Source: Selenomonas bovis DSM 23594
Lineage (GTDB): Bacteria; Bacillota; Negativicutes; Selenomonadales; Selenomonadaceae
NCBI RefSeq assembly: GCF_000381005.1
Contig: NZ_KB908392.1
Span: 1-64,000, forward strand
Length of the DNA: 64,000 bases
Direction: 5' to 3'
This document shows, in pieces, positions 19,698 through 28,184 of the stretch. Every line of letters begins with the position of its first letter. Within the stretch, counting starts at the first letter, position 1. Made by a program: the position numbers and the translations under genes. The notes beneath the pieces were generated by a model. That model ran no database searches, was not told the DNA's origin, and saw only the letters and a program-made list of their open reading frames with translations.

Positions 19698-20099
19698 ATG
19701 AAATACAATTATCCTGCTATCCTGACCCCTGGAGATGGCGGCGTCTATGTGGGATTCCCAGATCTTCCCGAATGCTTTACAGATGGCGACAATATGGATG
19801 ATGCCATCCGCATGGCCAATGATGCTCTCTCGCTTTGTCTCTACGAGCGTGAGGAGCACAAGGAGGAGATTCCCAAGGCAACATCTGCGGACAACCTCCC
19901 CATCCCGCAAGGCTCTTTCATCGCCATCATCCAGGCAGATACCACACCGGTTCGCAAGCTGAACGAGAAAAGATCTGTCCGCAAGAACATCACGATCCCT
20001 GCCTATCTTGACACTCTCATCAAGGAGCATCATCTGAATCTCTCGAATTTCGTCCAAAACGCTTTGATGAAGAAATTCCGCATGTCTTCGGTTCATTGA
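19698..20099 (+). CDS. hicB: HicB-type antitoxin
   Basis: This 133-aa protein has an N-terminal HicB partial RNase H-like fold (YPAILTPGDGGVYVGFPDLPECFTDG pattern, about 1-70) and a C-terminal region (about 95-130, NITIPAYLDTLIKEH then NLSNFVQNAL) resembling a ribbon-helix-helix DNA-binding domain. It should neutralise HicA and repress the pair. AAGAAGG precedes the ATG. Linkage to a type I restriction island is common for defence loci. It is followed by a cluster of hairpins. Confidence 0.87.
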   Translation: MKYNYPAILTPGDGGVYVGFPDLPECFTDGDNMDDAIRMANDALSLCLYEREEHKEEIPKATSADNLPIPQGSFIAIIQADTTPVRKLNEKRSVRKNITIPAYLDTLIKEHHLNLSNFVQNALMKKFRMSSVH

Positions 20100-20122
20100 T
20101 ATCAAGCACAGCACGCATTCTG

Positions 20123-20167
20123 AAAAAAAGCGTTCCGGCGAGAAACCGGGCTGTGAGCCCGGAACGC
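20123..20167 (-). terminator. Hairpin with T run on the minus strand
   Basis: GCGTTCCGG (20130-20138) pairs with CCGGAACGC (20159-20167), with an inner GGGCT/AGCCC stem and a run of seven T on the minus strand (20123-20129). It would back up termination of the gene ending at 20339. Confidence 0.65.
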
Positions 20168-20177
20168 CCGAAGACGC

Positions 20178-20226
20178 GAACTGTCCGCATGACCTGCCTG
20201 TCCCCGGGCAGTCATGCGGACAGTTC
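20178..20226. other. Long perfect stem-loop between hicB and the next gene
   Basis: A perfect 16-bp stem (20178-20193 with 20211-20226), extended by a TGCC/GGCA inner stem, has no adjacent T run. It sits between two terminator-like hairpins. Its role is unclear; it could block transcription from either side. Confidence 0.7.
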
Positions 20227-20230
20227 TATA

Positions 20231-20287
20231 TGAAAAAACGATGCTGCACAGGCGTGAGATTTCACGTTTGTGCAGCATCGTTTTGTT
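20231..20287. terminator. Bidirectional terminator
   Basis: A 16-bp stem (20235-20250 with 20269-20284) has A-rich and T-rich flanks, so a T run follows it on both strands. It serves the minus-strand gene ending at 20339 and the plus-strand hicAB transcript. Confidence 0.85.
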
Positions 20288-20338
20288 CGATTTTCTGACG
20301 CGCTCCTCGTGTCTCAACGGGGAACGCTGTCAGCCCCT

Positions 20339-21223
20339 TCACGCATCGATACGATACCGATCGACCCAGGCGGCGTGATCCTTCGCGTAGAGGCGCAGGA
20401 CGGTGAGACCGTCGGCCTGTGGCATGCCGGATTTGATGAGGCGGTAGGCGCCGCCCATGTCGTCCTCCATGTCCTTCCAGCCCGTCTGTCCGCTCCAGTA
20501 GTGCGCCGCCACGATGCGCTCCGTGCCCTGCGGGAGGTTCACGGCCTTCTTGAGGAACTTGATCTCGAGCGTGTCGCCCGCGACATTCTTGACCGTGTCC
20601 CACTCCCAGTAGATGAGGTTGTCACCCTTGCGGCGCATGGTCGTCGTGTCGGCGATGGCGGTCGTCGTGAGGCCGTCCACCTCGCTCGTCCAGAGATCCT
20701 GCCAGCGGTCCTGCGCCACGCGGCGCTCGAGCTCGTGCTGGTGGAACACGTGGTCGACGATGGCGTCATAGTACTGTTCGTCGAACGACTGGGAGTTGAT
20801 CTCCTTCTCCCGGCCGTCCGTATGCGACCAGAGCACGCGGCCGCTCGCGTCGTAGAGGTCCTCCTTCATATACTGCACCATGCGGTTCTGCGGGTTCACC
20901 TTGAGGAGCGCCACGCTGAACGCGAGCTGCGCAGGGTCAGGGATGACCTCGCCGATGCCGTAGGCCGCGATGGTCTCCTGCGCGCCGCCGTAGCTGTAAC
21001 CGGTCTTGATGTAGGCCTCGATCTCGGTCGGCACCCTGCCGCGCGCTGTCTCGACGCTCGCGGTCGCGACGACCGATGCGGGATCGAAGAAGTTGCTGTA
21101 TTTCTCATCCGACGACAGCCAGTACCAGTCCATCCCGCCGGCATCGTCAGCAAACGCGAACGACGTTGCGCAGAGACAGAGGACGAACATCAGGAGCGCA
21201 GCTGTCAAACGAAGTTTTTTCAT
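20339..21223 (-). CDS. Secreted protein of unknown function
   Basis: This 294-aa protein has a clear signal peptide (MKKLRLTAALLMFVLCL, cleavage near SFAFA-DD). Two repeats of a theme are visible: WYWLSSDEKYSNFF near residue 30 and a second segment with DNLIYWEWDTVKN near 200. Such two-repeat, aromatic-rich exported proteins are common in Negativicutes, but no biochemical role is known to me. The ATG at 21223 follows GAGGTG by 6 bases; the upstream GTG and ATG of the same frame are too close to it. It lies 37 bp after hydF on the same strand. Confidence 0.75.
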   Translation of the reverse strand: MKKLRLTAALLMFVLCLCATSFAFADDAGGMDWYWLSSDEKYSNFFDPASVVATASVETARGRVPTEIEAYIKTGYSYGGAQETIAAYGIGEVIPDPAQLAFSVALLKVNPQNRMVQYMKEDLYDASGRVLWSHTDGREKEINSQSFDEQYYDAIVDHVFHQHELERRVAQDRWQDLWTSEVDGLTTTAIADTTTMRRKGDNLIYWEWDTVKNVAGDTLEIKFLKKAVNLPQGTERIVAAHYWSGQTGWKDMEDDMGGAYRLIKSGMPQADGLTVLRLYAKDHAAWVDRYRIDA

Positions 21224-21260
21224 TCTCATCACCTCATAACGAAATCATGGGAAGTCCATC

Positions 21261-22493
21261 TCAGGCCTCCGCCGTCTCCGGCAGAGCGACGTCTGGGAGG
21301 ATGCCGAGGAGCGCGGCGATCGCGAGCCCGTAGTTCGTCATCGGCACGCCCGCCGCGCGCGCCTCCGCGACGCGGCAGAGCACGTAGCTGCGGTTGAACA
21401 TGCAGCTGCCGCAGTGGATGACGATATCGTAGCCCGTGAGATCCTCGGGGAAGTCCTTGCCCGAGACGATATCGAGGGCGATCTCGCCGCCGAGCTCCCG
21501 GCGCAACAGGCGCGGCAGCTTCACGCGGCCGATGTCCTCCGCGAGCGGCTTGTGCGTGCAGGCCTCCGCGATGAGGATGCGGTGCGTGCCGCCCGCCGCG
21601 CGGAGCGCCATGAGCTGCCGCGCGCCCGCGAGGAAGTAGGCAAGATCCCCCTTGAGCGCCGCGAAGAGCACGGAGAACGATGTGAGCAGGCTCGCCGCCG
21701 GCTTTTTCGCGTGCACGATGCGGAACGCCTGCGAGTCCGTGATGATGAGGTGCGGCGGCCGCCGGAGCAACGCGAGCGCCTCGTCGAGCTTGTCCGTCGT
21801 GCAGGAGAGGACGAGCGCGTGCTTGTCGAAGAGCTCGCGCAGCGTCTGCACCTGCGGCAGGATGAGGCGCCCCTTCGGCGCCTGGATGTCCTGCGGCATC
21901 ACGAGCAGCACGGTATCGCCCTCGCGGCAGAGGCTTCCCGTGATGGAGCGCAGCGCGTAGTCCTCAGGCAGCAGGCGCGCGATCTCGCGGCGAAGCGCCT
22001 CCATCCCGCGGCGCTCCCGCGCGCTCACGGCGAGCACGGGCACGCGCGCCGACGCGCGCAGGGCCGCCACGCGCGCCGCGCCGCCGTCCGCGAGCCGGTC
22101 CGCCTGGCTCACGACGGCGAGCACGGGACGCCCCATCTCCCGCAGGTGCGCGGCGAAGCGCAGCGCCTCCGCGTCGCCCGCCGCCTCAGGCGGGAAGAGC
22201 ACGAGCGCGATGTCCGTCTCCTGCGCCGCGCGCTCCGTCTGCCGCACGCGCGCCGCGCCGAGCTCCGCCTCGTCGTCGTCGAAGCCCGCCGTATCGATGA
22301 ATACCACGGGGCCCATCCCCGCGACCTCCATCGACTTGTAGACGGGATCCGTCGTCGTGCCGGGCTTCGCGGAGACGATGGCGAGCTGCTGTCCCGTCAG
22401 CGCGTTTAGGAGCGACGATTTCCCGCTGTTGCGCCGCCCGAAGAGCCCGATGTGCAGCCGGCTCGCCCGCGGCGTATCCTGAAGCGTTGTCAT
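21261..22493 (-). CDS. hydF: [FeFe]-hydrogenase maturation GTPase HydF
   Basis: This 410-aa scaffold protein receives the diiron subcluster made by HydE and HydG and delivers it to the [FeFe]-hydrogenase. The N-terminal Era-like GTPase domain has GRRNSGKSS (P-loop, about 18) and DTAGFDD (about 62). The C-terminal cluster-binding motif is present as CTH (about residue 327) and HCGSC further on. No hydE, hydG or hydrogenase gene is in the window. The ATG at 22493 gives the family start and follows AAAGGGTG. Confidence 0.93.
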   Translation of the reverse strand: MTTLQDTPRASRLHIGLFGRRNSGKSSLLNALTGQQLAIVSAKPGTTTDPVYKSMEVAGMGPVVFIDTAGFDDDEAELGAARVRQTERAAQETDIALVLFPPEAAGDAEALRFAAHLREMGRPVLAVVSQADRLADGGAARVAALRASARVPVLAVSARERRGMEALRREIARLLPEDYALRSITGSLCREGDTVLLVMPQDIQAPKGRLILPQVQTLRELFDKHALVLSCTTDKLDEALALLRRPPHLIITDSQAFRIVHAKKPAASLLTSFSVLFAALKGDLAYFLAGARQLMALRAAGGTHRILIAEACTHKPLAEDIGRVKLPRLLRRELGGEIALDIVSGKDFPEDLTGYDIVIHCGSCMFNRSYVLCRVAEARAAGVPMTNYGLAIAALLGILPDVALPETAEA

Positions 22494-22646
22494 ACCATTC
22501 ACACCCTTTCCTCTCCAGTATATCACGCGCCCGCCGTCCTGTGGTAAAATGTAAATAAAAATCCTGCGTCATGCAGGAAGAGAAACAACGGATGCCCGCG
22601 CGCCGCAAGGCGCAGTGCGCAGGCATCGCGCAAAGGAGTCCTCACC

Positions 22647-23210
22647 ATGTCCAACTATCAATCCTTCACCGTCGGCGAGCCGTTCCCCCTGCCCATCGTC
22701 CACCAGGCGGACGGCGGCATGTTCCAGGTCGACGGCAGCGGCGCCATGTTCATCCTCCAGCTCAGCCGCGCCGACGTCATCGCGGCCGAGGCGTTCCGCA
22801 CGGGCGCGATGGAGCTCGCGCTCTACGAGGAGGCGGGCATCCTCTTCCTCCTCTACCGCATCGACGGCATCTTCAAGGAGGGCTGGGGCGACTGCCCGCT
22901 CGCGCTCCATCTCGTGAAGCGCGAGCACCAGCCGACCGCGGCGAGCCTGCGCGACCATACGCTCCACCTCTATCTCGTCGACACGCGGCTGCAGCTCCTG
23001 CTCGCGCTGCGCGACGCTGCCATGACGCCGGCGTTCCAGCGCGTCCTCACGGACTATGTGACGGCGCACGCGGGCGAGACAGTCGATGCCGCCGACTTCT
23101 CGCGGCGGCTCCAGTCCGTCTGGGCCGCGCGCACGAGCGCCGCCATGCGCGAGCGCGCCGCCGCCGTCCTCTCCCTCCCGTTCACGCTCGGCGCATCCCA
23201 AAAGAAATGA
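22647..23210 (+). CDS. Unrecognised 187-aa protein
   Basis: This cytoplasmic-looking protein lacks a signal peptide and transmembrane segments. It begins MSNYQSFTVGEPFPLPIVHQ, and a mixed beta region to about residue 110 is followed by an alpha-helical Ala/Arg-rich half. AAAGGAG lies 9 bases before the ATG, and codon bias matches neighbouring genes, so I take it as real. It is divergent from hydF; an extended -10 (TGTGGTAAAAT, near 22543-22551) may drive it. No family recognised. Confidence 0.7.
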   Translation: MSNYQSFTVGEPFPLPIVHQADGGMFQVDGSGAMFILQLSRADVIAAEAFRTGAMELALYEEAGILFLLYRIDGIFKEGWGDCPLALHLVKREHQPTAASLRDHTLHLYLVDTRLQLLLALRDAAMTPAFQRVLTDYVTAHAGETVDAADFSRRLQSVWAARTSAAMRERAAAVLSLPFTLGASQKK

Positions 23211-23347
23211 TAGAAAAGCCGCCTGCTTTATGATATGATATTTCCTATGGGATATATCATAAGCTGCGGCCTAAAAGCGCGCCTCATAGCTAGCGCTTCC
23301 CCCACCTGCTTCTGATACGGGAAAATGAGTAAAGGAGATCGGAAACC

Positions 23348-24493
23348 ATGCTGCGCCTCTCTGTCAAAGACCTCAAAAAGGGCATGATCGTCGCCCAAAG
23401 CATCTACAACAACCACGGAGGCAGCTACCTCGTCCGGGGCAGCGCCATCACGCCGGAATATATCCGCCAGCTGCAGAAGATCGGCATCCCGACCGTCAAC
23501 GTGACCTCCGCGGATCCGAATTTCCAGCTCCTGCCGCCGGAGGACGTCGTGCAGGAGACGACGCGCATCGATGCCATCCAGCATGTGTTCGAGGCGTTCC
23601 AAAGCATCGAGCAGGAGGGGCGTCTCGACGCCGAGGCGATGGAGCGCGTCTCCGACAACATCCTCATCGACCTCATCCAGCGCAAGGAGAACCTCATCCA
23701 GCTCACGGACATCCGCCTGCACGACACCTACACGTTCGCGCACAGCGTCAACGTCGCCATCCTCTCCGCCATGCTCGGCCTGCACTGCCACTATACGAAA
23801 AAGGATCTCACCCTCCTCACGCTCGGCGCGCTGCTCCACGACCTCGGGAAGATCGGCATCCCCGCAGAGATCCTCACGAAGAACACGCGCCTCACCGACG
23901 AGGAGTTCGCTACCATCAAACAGCATCCAGAGCTCGGCGCAAAGCGCATTCACGAGATGGACCATATCCTCCCCTCGACGAGCCTGCTCGCCGCCATCGC
24001 GCGCGAGCACCACGAGCACATCGACGGGCGCGGCTACCCGCGCGGCCTCGATGGAGAGAAAATCCACCGCTTCGCGAAGATCGTCGCCATCGCCGACGTC
24101 TACGACGCACTCACGAGCGAGCGCCCCTACAAGCGCGCCTACACGCCGAACGTCGCCTACAACATCATGAAGAACGTCAACATCGGCCAGTTCGACGAGA
24201 CGCTGCTCGATATCTTCTTCAACAACGTCGCCATCTACCCTGTCGGCACCATCCTCAAGACCACCTGGGGCTATGCCATCGTCAAGCAATGCGAGTTCGG
24301 CAAGACGGAGTCACCGACCATCATCCTCTTCGCCGATCTCGATGGCAAGGTGCTCAAGGAGCCCATCACCATCCACCTCGCGGACGACCCGCGCGGCACG
24401 AAGGCCATCCAGATGGTCATCGCCGACAACGAGCTCCGTCATTTCATCCACTCTCTCAGCGTCGATCCCTCCATCTATCTGCAGGAGGCGTGA
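23348..24493 (+). CDS. HD-GYP domain cyclic di-GMP phosphodiesterase
   Basis: This 381-aa protein has an N-terminal region of about 110 residues of the type often preceding HD-GYP domains (LKKGMIVAQSIYNNHGG). The HD-GYP domain spans about 115-310 and contains HDLGKIGIP and the diagnostic HHEHIDGRGYP. A C-terminal beta domain of about 70 residues follows. HD-GYP proteins hydrolyse cyclic di-GMP, so it could counter the diguanylate cyclase at 9.7 kb. AAAGGAG precedes the ATG at 23348. It stands alone on the plus strand. Confidence 0.93.
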   Translation: MLRLSVKDLKKGMIVAQSIYNNHGGSYLVRGSAITPEYIRQLQKIGIPTVNVTSADPNFQLLPPEDVVQETTRIDAIQHVFEAFQSIEQEGRLDAEAMERVSDNILIDLIQRKENLIQLTDIRLHDTYTFAHSVNVAILSAMLGLHCHYTKKDLTLLTLGALLHDLGKIGIPAEILTKNTRLTDEEFATIKQHPELGAKRIHEMDHILPSTSLLAAIAREHHEHIDGRGYPRGLDGEKIHRFAKIVAIADVYDALTSERPYKRAYTPNVAYNIMKNVNIGQFDETLLDIFFNNVAIYPVGTILKTTWGYAIVKQCEFGKTESPTIILFADLDGKVLKEPITIHLADDPRGTKAIQMVIADNELRHFIHSLSVDPSIYLQEA

Positions 24494-24561
24494 GGCGCAG
24501 CAAGTCCATATACCGCAAGGGCGGCGCACGCGATCCGCAAACGATCGCGTGCGCCGCCCTT

Positions 24562-24668
24562 GTGCTATGTAAATCCCCAAGAACGCAAGCCGCAGGCGCA
24601 GCGTGATTGGTTGGATTTACTGTAAGGGCAATGCACAATGTCCACGAAGTGGACGTTTGTGCATGTAG
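24562..24668 (-). repeat. Family A palindromic repeat, copy 3 (inverted)
   Basis: This is the reverse complement of the element seen at 9.5 and 11.3 kb: GCTATGTAAATCCCCAAGA, the GCCGCAGGCGCAGCG segment, GGATTTACTGTAAGGGC and the GTCCAC/GTGGAC hairpin. The last 10-15 bases of the full copy are missing. It lies between two convergent genes. Its CTGTAAGGGC text is the uninterrupted counterpart of the copy at 54.3 kb. Confidence 0.85.
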
Positions 24669-24684
24669 TTTTCCATCCTCTGTC

Positions 24685-25509
24685 CTACCGCAGTTCCGTC
24701 AGGTACTCCTCGAACGGCAGGCCGTAGTTCCAGGGGAGGTCGAGCGCGACGGCGTAGGTGAGGCATTTGCTGATGAAGTCGGCGGCCTTCTTTACGGCGT
24801 CGGTGAGCGATGCGCCCCGCACGAGGCTCGCGGCGACGATGGCGGCGAAGGCGTCGCCGCTGCCGCTGCGGTCGCCGCCGACCTTTTTCTCCTTGAGCAG
24901 CGTGCCGCGCCCCGCCTCATAGACGAAGTTCTCAATCATCTCGCCCTCGCTGAGGCCCGTGATGACGACCTGCGATGGCCCTTGCGCCGCGAGCTCCGCT
25001 GCCATGTACTCGAGCTCCGCCGCCTCGACGCGGCCGCCCTCAGGGTACGGGCGGTCGAGCAGGCGGCAGGCCTCTGTGAGGTTCGGCGTCACGATGTCCG
25101 CGAGCGCGAGCAGGCGTTTCATCCCGTCGCACATCTCCTGCGTATAGGAGGAGTAGAGCTTGCCGTAGTCGCCCATGACGGGATCGACCATGACGCGCGT
25201 GCCCGGCTGCTTGAACATGCGGATGAAGTCCGCGACGATGGCGATCTGCTCCGCCGAGCCGAGGAAGCCCGTGCAGATGCCGTCGAACTGGACGCCGTTC
25301 TGCTGCCAGTCCTCCATGTAGGGACGCATGCGGCTCGTATAGTCGTCGATGAAGTGCGTCGGAAAGCCCGTATGGCACGAGAGGATGGCCGTCGGCAGCG
25401 GGCAGGCCTGCACCTTGAGCGCGGAGATGAGCGGCAGCTCGACGGCGACAGAGCAGCGGCCGAACCCCGTCACATCGTTGACGAGCGCGATGCGCTTCTG
25501 CCGCTTCAT
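24685..25509 (-). CDS. Pyridoxal/pyridoxamine kinase-like protein
   Basis: This 274-aa protein is of the ribokinase superfamily, PdxK/PdxY group, which phosphorylates pyridoxal, pyridoxamine or pyridoxine for B6 salvage. Visible are [10 protein letters not shown] near the N terminus, [12 protein letters not shown] (about 110), [11 protein letters not shown] and the ATP/anion-hole motif [11 protein letters not shown] (about 215). It overlaps queF by 4 bp (ATGA) and is the last gene of the operon with the GGDEF-EAL protein. Substrate preference among B6 vitamers is not readable. Confidence 0.88.
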   Translation of the reverse strand: MKRQKRIALVNDVTGFGRCSVAVELPLISALKVQACPLPTAILSCHTGFPTHFIDDYTSRMRPYMEDWQQNGVQFDGICTGFLGSAEQIAIVADFIRMFKQPGTRVMVDPVMGDYGKLYSSYTQEMCDGMKRLLALADIVTPNLTEACRLLDRPYPEGGRVEAAELEYMAAELAAQGPSQVVITGLSEGEMIENFVYEAGRGTLLKEKKVGGDRSGSGDAFAAIVAASLVRGASLTDAVKKAADFISKCLTYAVALDLPWNYGLPFEEYLTELR

Positions 25510-26000
25510 CGGTTATCCACCTTGTCGAGGGCGTAGAGGTCGTGCTCCATGAAGCGGTGCTCGGCGAGCTTTTCATACTTCGTCCCCGGACGGCCATAGT
25601 TGGCAAAGGGATCGATGGAGATGCCGCCGCGCGGCAGGAATTTCCCCCAGACCTCGATGTATTTCGGCTCCATGAGGCGGATGAGGTCCTTCATGATGAC
25701 GTTGACGACATCCTCGTGGAAGTCGCCGTGGTTGCGGAAGCTCACGAGATAGAGCTTCAGCGACTTGCTCTCGACCATGCGCCTGCCCGGCACATAGGAG
25801 ATGTAGATGGTCGCGTAGTCCGGCTGGCCCGTGATCGGGCAGAGCGCCGTGAACTCCGGACAGTTGAATTTCACCCAGTAATCGTTATCCGGGTGACGGT
25901 TCTCGAACGTCTCGAGGATCTCCGGGCAGTAGTCGTAGTGGTAGTTGACGTTTTTCTTGCCGAGGAGCGTGATGTCCTCGGCTGCTTTATCTCGTGGCAT
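25506..26000 (-). CDS. queF: NADPH-dependent preQ0 reductase (QueF, unimodular)
   Basis: This 164-aa enzyme reduces 7-cyano-7-deazaguanine (preQ0) to preQ1 in queuosine biosynthesis. The tunnelling-fold motif [15 protein letters not shown] is present, as is the catalytic cysteine context [14 protein letters not shown]. The length is that of the short, YkvM-like type. Its start lies inside the end of the upstream GGDEF-EAL gene (14-bp overlap) and its end overlaps the kinase gene. The other queuosine genes are not in the window. Confidence 0.94.
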   Translation of the reverse strand: MPRDKAAEDITLLGKKNVNYHYDYCPEILETFENRHPDNDYWVKFNCPEFTALCPITGQPDYATIYISYVPGRRMVESKSLKLYLVSFRNHGDFHEDVVNVIMKDLIRLMEPKYIEVWGKFLPRGGISIDPFANYGRPGTKYEKLAEHRFMEHDLYALDKVDNR

Positions 26001-27735
26001 AGCTTGGTTCCCCTTTGTCTGTTGGCAGGATGTGGTCAGGATAGGGCGCGATGAACTTCGCCGTGAAGTTCTCCGGCGCCTCGGGATGGCCGAATAGATA
26101 GCCCTGGATGACGTCTGCCTGGCAGGTGTCGCGCAGGCACTCGTAAGCGCTCTCCTCCTCGACGCCCTCGACGCAGACCCGCATGCCGATGCTGTGGCAG
26201 AGTGATGTCACGGCGCAGACGAGCTCCTGGTCAAAGCCGCCGTCCGTGATGCCCTGGACGAACGCGCGGTCGAGCTTCACGATATCGCAGGAGAGGTTCT
26301 TGAGCGAGGCGAGCGAGGAATACCCCGTGCCGAAATCATCCATCGCGATGCGGATGCCCTGCCTGCGGTACTCGTCGAACTGCTCGTTGACGAAATGCCA
26401 GTCCGCGACGATGCGGCTCTCCGTGAGCTCTAGCGTCACGGCCTCCGGCGGCACGCTATGGCGCGCGAGGCAGGCGGGCACGAACTCGCGGAACGAGAGG
26501 TCGCGCACCTGCTCGTAGCTCATGTTGACGCTCATGCGGAAGTCCGGCAGCAGCGCGCGCCAGGCTTTCACCTGCTGCACGGCCTGCTCGAGGAGCCATT
26601 TGCCGACGGGCAGGATGAGCTTCGTCTCCTCGAGCAGCGGGATGAACTCCATCGGCGCGACCATGCGCCCGCGCGGGCTGCGCCAGCGCAGCAGCGCCTC
26701 CGCGCCGATGAGGCGGCGCGTCCGCGCGTCGACCTGCGGCTGGTACATGAGGCGGAACGCGCTGCAGCCCTCCTCCACGCTCGCGCGCAGGTCGTCGCGC
26801 ATCGAGATGGAACGCACCCAGCGGTTGTACTGCTCCTTGCTGAACAGGCAGTTGCGGTTCTTGCCCGCGCGCTTCGCGAGATCCATGGCCGCCTCCGCGT
26901 GTTTCTGCAGCACGAGGTAGTCCTTGCCCGCCTGCGGGTAGAGCACCGTGCCCGCCGAGACCGTGAGGAAGATGCGGTGCCCGTCGAGGTCGAACGGCTG
27001 CGTGAGCGCTTTCTGCACGTTTTCGTAGAGCCGCTGCGCTGTCTCTGCATCTGCCATCGGATAAATGATGCCGTACTCGTCGCCGTCGAGCTTGTAGAGC
27101 GTGAGCTCCTCCGGCAAGAGCGCGAGGATGACGTCGGCGACGAGCTTCAGTACGCGGTCGCCGAACATGCGGTTGAACGTCTCATTGACGATCTTGAAAT
27201 TATCGATGCCGAGCACGAGCACGGCCCCGCCCTGCCCCGTGATGCGATACGCCGAGAGCGCGACGCGCAGGCTGTGCTCGAACTGGTATTTATTGAGGAG
27301 GCCCGTGATGTCGTCCGCCTGGTTGCGGTTCGCCATGCGGCGGATCTCGCTCACGAAGATTGGCTGCGCGCCGTCCTTGCCGAGCGCGCCGACGCGGCCG
27401 CGCGAGCGCAGCCAGACATAGACGCCGCTGCGATCCCGCACGCGGTATTCCATCGCGTGCTCGAAGACGTTGAGCCGGTCCATGATCGCGCTGAGCGAGG
27501 CCGCGAGCTGGTCCCGTTCCTCCGGGTGCACCAGCGGCGTCCATGCCGCGCCGAAATCAGCAACGACCTCCGCCGGCAGGCCGAAATCCCGCACGAGATT
27601 CGGCGAGAGCAGCGCCGTGCGCGTCTCGATGTCGACGAATACGAGATATTCGTCCGTCGTGCGCTTGATGAGATCGAACAGCGCCTTGCAGCGCCGGAGC
27701 AGCGGACTCAGCGGCGCCCTTCCCTGTTTGCCCAT
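25987..27735 (-). CDS. PAS-GGDEF-EAL protein, probable cyclic di-GMP phosphodiesterase
   Basis: This 582-aa soluble protein has a PAS-like domain (about 20-140), a GGDEF domain (about 150-310) and an EAL domain (about 320-565). The GGDEF signature is degenerate (DGDEY), so cyclase activity is doubtful. The EAL domain keeps [36 protein letters not shown] and QGY, so it should hydrolyse cyclic di-GMP. The ATG at 27735 follows GAAAGAG; the in-frame start at 27777 would overlap the small upstream gene. It overlaps queF by 14 bp. Confidence 0.92.
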   Translation of the reverse strand: MGKQGRAPLSPLLRRCKALFDLIKRTTDEYLVFVDIETRTALLSPNLVRDFGLPAEVVADFGAAWTPLVHPEERDQLAASLSAIMDRLNVFEHAMEYRVRDRSGVYVWLRSRGRVGALGKDGAQPIFVSEIRRMANRNQADDITGLLNKYQFEHSLRVALSAYRITGQGGAVLVLGIDNFKIVNETFNRMFGDRVLKLVADVILALLPEELTLYKLDGDEYGIIYPMADAETAQRLYENVQKALTQPFDLDGHRIFLTVSAGTVLYPQAGKDYLVLQKHAEAAMDLAKRAGKNRNCLFSKEQYNRWVRSISMRDDLRASVEEGCSAFRLMYQPQVDARTRRLIGAEALLRWRSPRGRMVAPMEFIPLLEETKLILPVGKWLLEQAVQQVKAWRALLPDFRMSVNMSYEQVRDLSFREFVPACLARHSVPPEAVTLELTESRIVADWHFVNEQFDEYRRQGIRIAMDDFGTGYSSLASLKNLSCDIVKLDRAFVQGITDGGFDQELVCAVTSLCHSIGMRVCVEGVEEESAYECLRDTCQADVIQGYLFGHPEAPENFTAKFIAPYPDHILPTDKGEPSYATR

Positions 27736-27748
27736 AACATTCACTCTT

Positions 27749-27976
27749 TCAATGTTCGTCCGGTGTCTCTGTGCCATGCTGATGGCCGAGCGCCGCCGCC
27801 GTCGCCGCGTCGATGAGCCCGCCGTGGGCGAAGACCGTGACGAGGCGGTCGTTCATTTCCTTGTAGATCTCATAGATACCAGCCGGCTCGCCCGCGCGGA
27901 TGCGGGCATGGTAGGCAAGCTTTGCCAGGCGGTTGATCCGGTAGTAGGCCTGTTTCCTGATGAATGGTTGCTTCAT
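27749..27976 (-). CDS. Small unrecognised protein upstream of the GGDEF-EAL gene
   Basis: This 75-aa protein begins MKQPFIRKQAYYRINRLAKL; a helical, basic N-terminal half is followed by an Ala/His-rich tail. AAAGGAG lies 9 bases before the ATG at 27976. It ends 13 bp before the GGDEF-EAL start, so the two are probably cotranscribed. No domain is recognisable. Good ribosome-binding site and tight linkage support it as a real gene. Confidence 0.6.
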   Translation of the reverse strand: MKQPFIRKQAYYRINRLAKLAYHARIRAGEPAGIYEIYKEMNDRLVTVFAHGGLIDAATAAALGHQHGTETPDEH

Positions 27977-28136
27977 AGATTCTGCGCTCCTTTCTCGTTT
28001 TCCCGTACAGTCCCTTTGTCTGCCAGAGAGTCGGCAGGGGCCGCTTGGGCTGCTTGCTTTTTTATTCTTATTCGCGATTCTCCGCGGGATTTCCTCTTTC
28101 CTGCCTGAGATTCTCCTCCGATTCTCCCGCACATGC

Positions 28137-28162
28137 AAAAAGGCTCCCCAAACGGGGAGCCT
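28137..28162 (-). terminator. Rho-independent terminator of the SLH porin
   Basis: AGGCTCCCC (28141-28149) and GGGGAGCCT (28154-28162) form a 9-bp stem with a 4-base loop, followed by a T run on the minus strand. It lies about 25 bp after the porin stop. Confidence 0.92.
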
Positions 28163-28184
28163 GTGGATTCCTTGCGGAGTTCAA

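Noticed and set aside
22569-23201. Minus-strand 210-codon frame opposite the unrecognised 187-aa protein
   Set aside because: Glu/Arg/Ala-rich shadow. The plus-strand frame has AAAGGAG and a normal start.
23211-23347. Possible cyclic di-GMP riboswitch before the HD-GYP gene
   Set aside because: No GEMM-like conserved core. Only an imperfect AT-rich palindrome (about 23238-23272) is visible.
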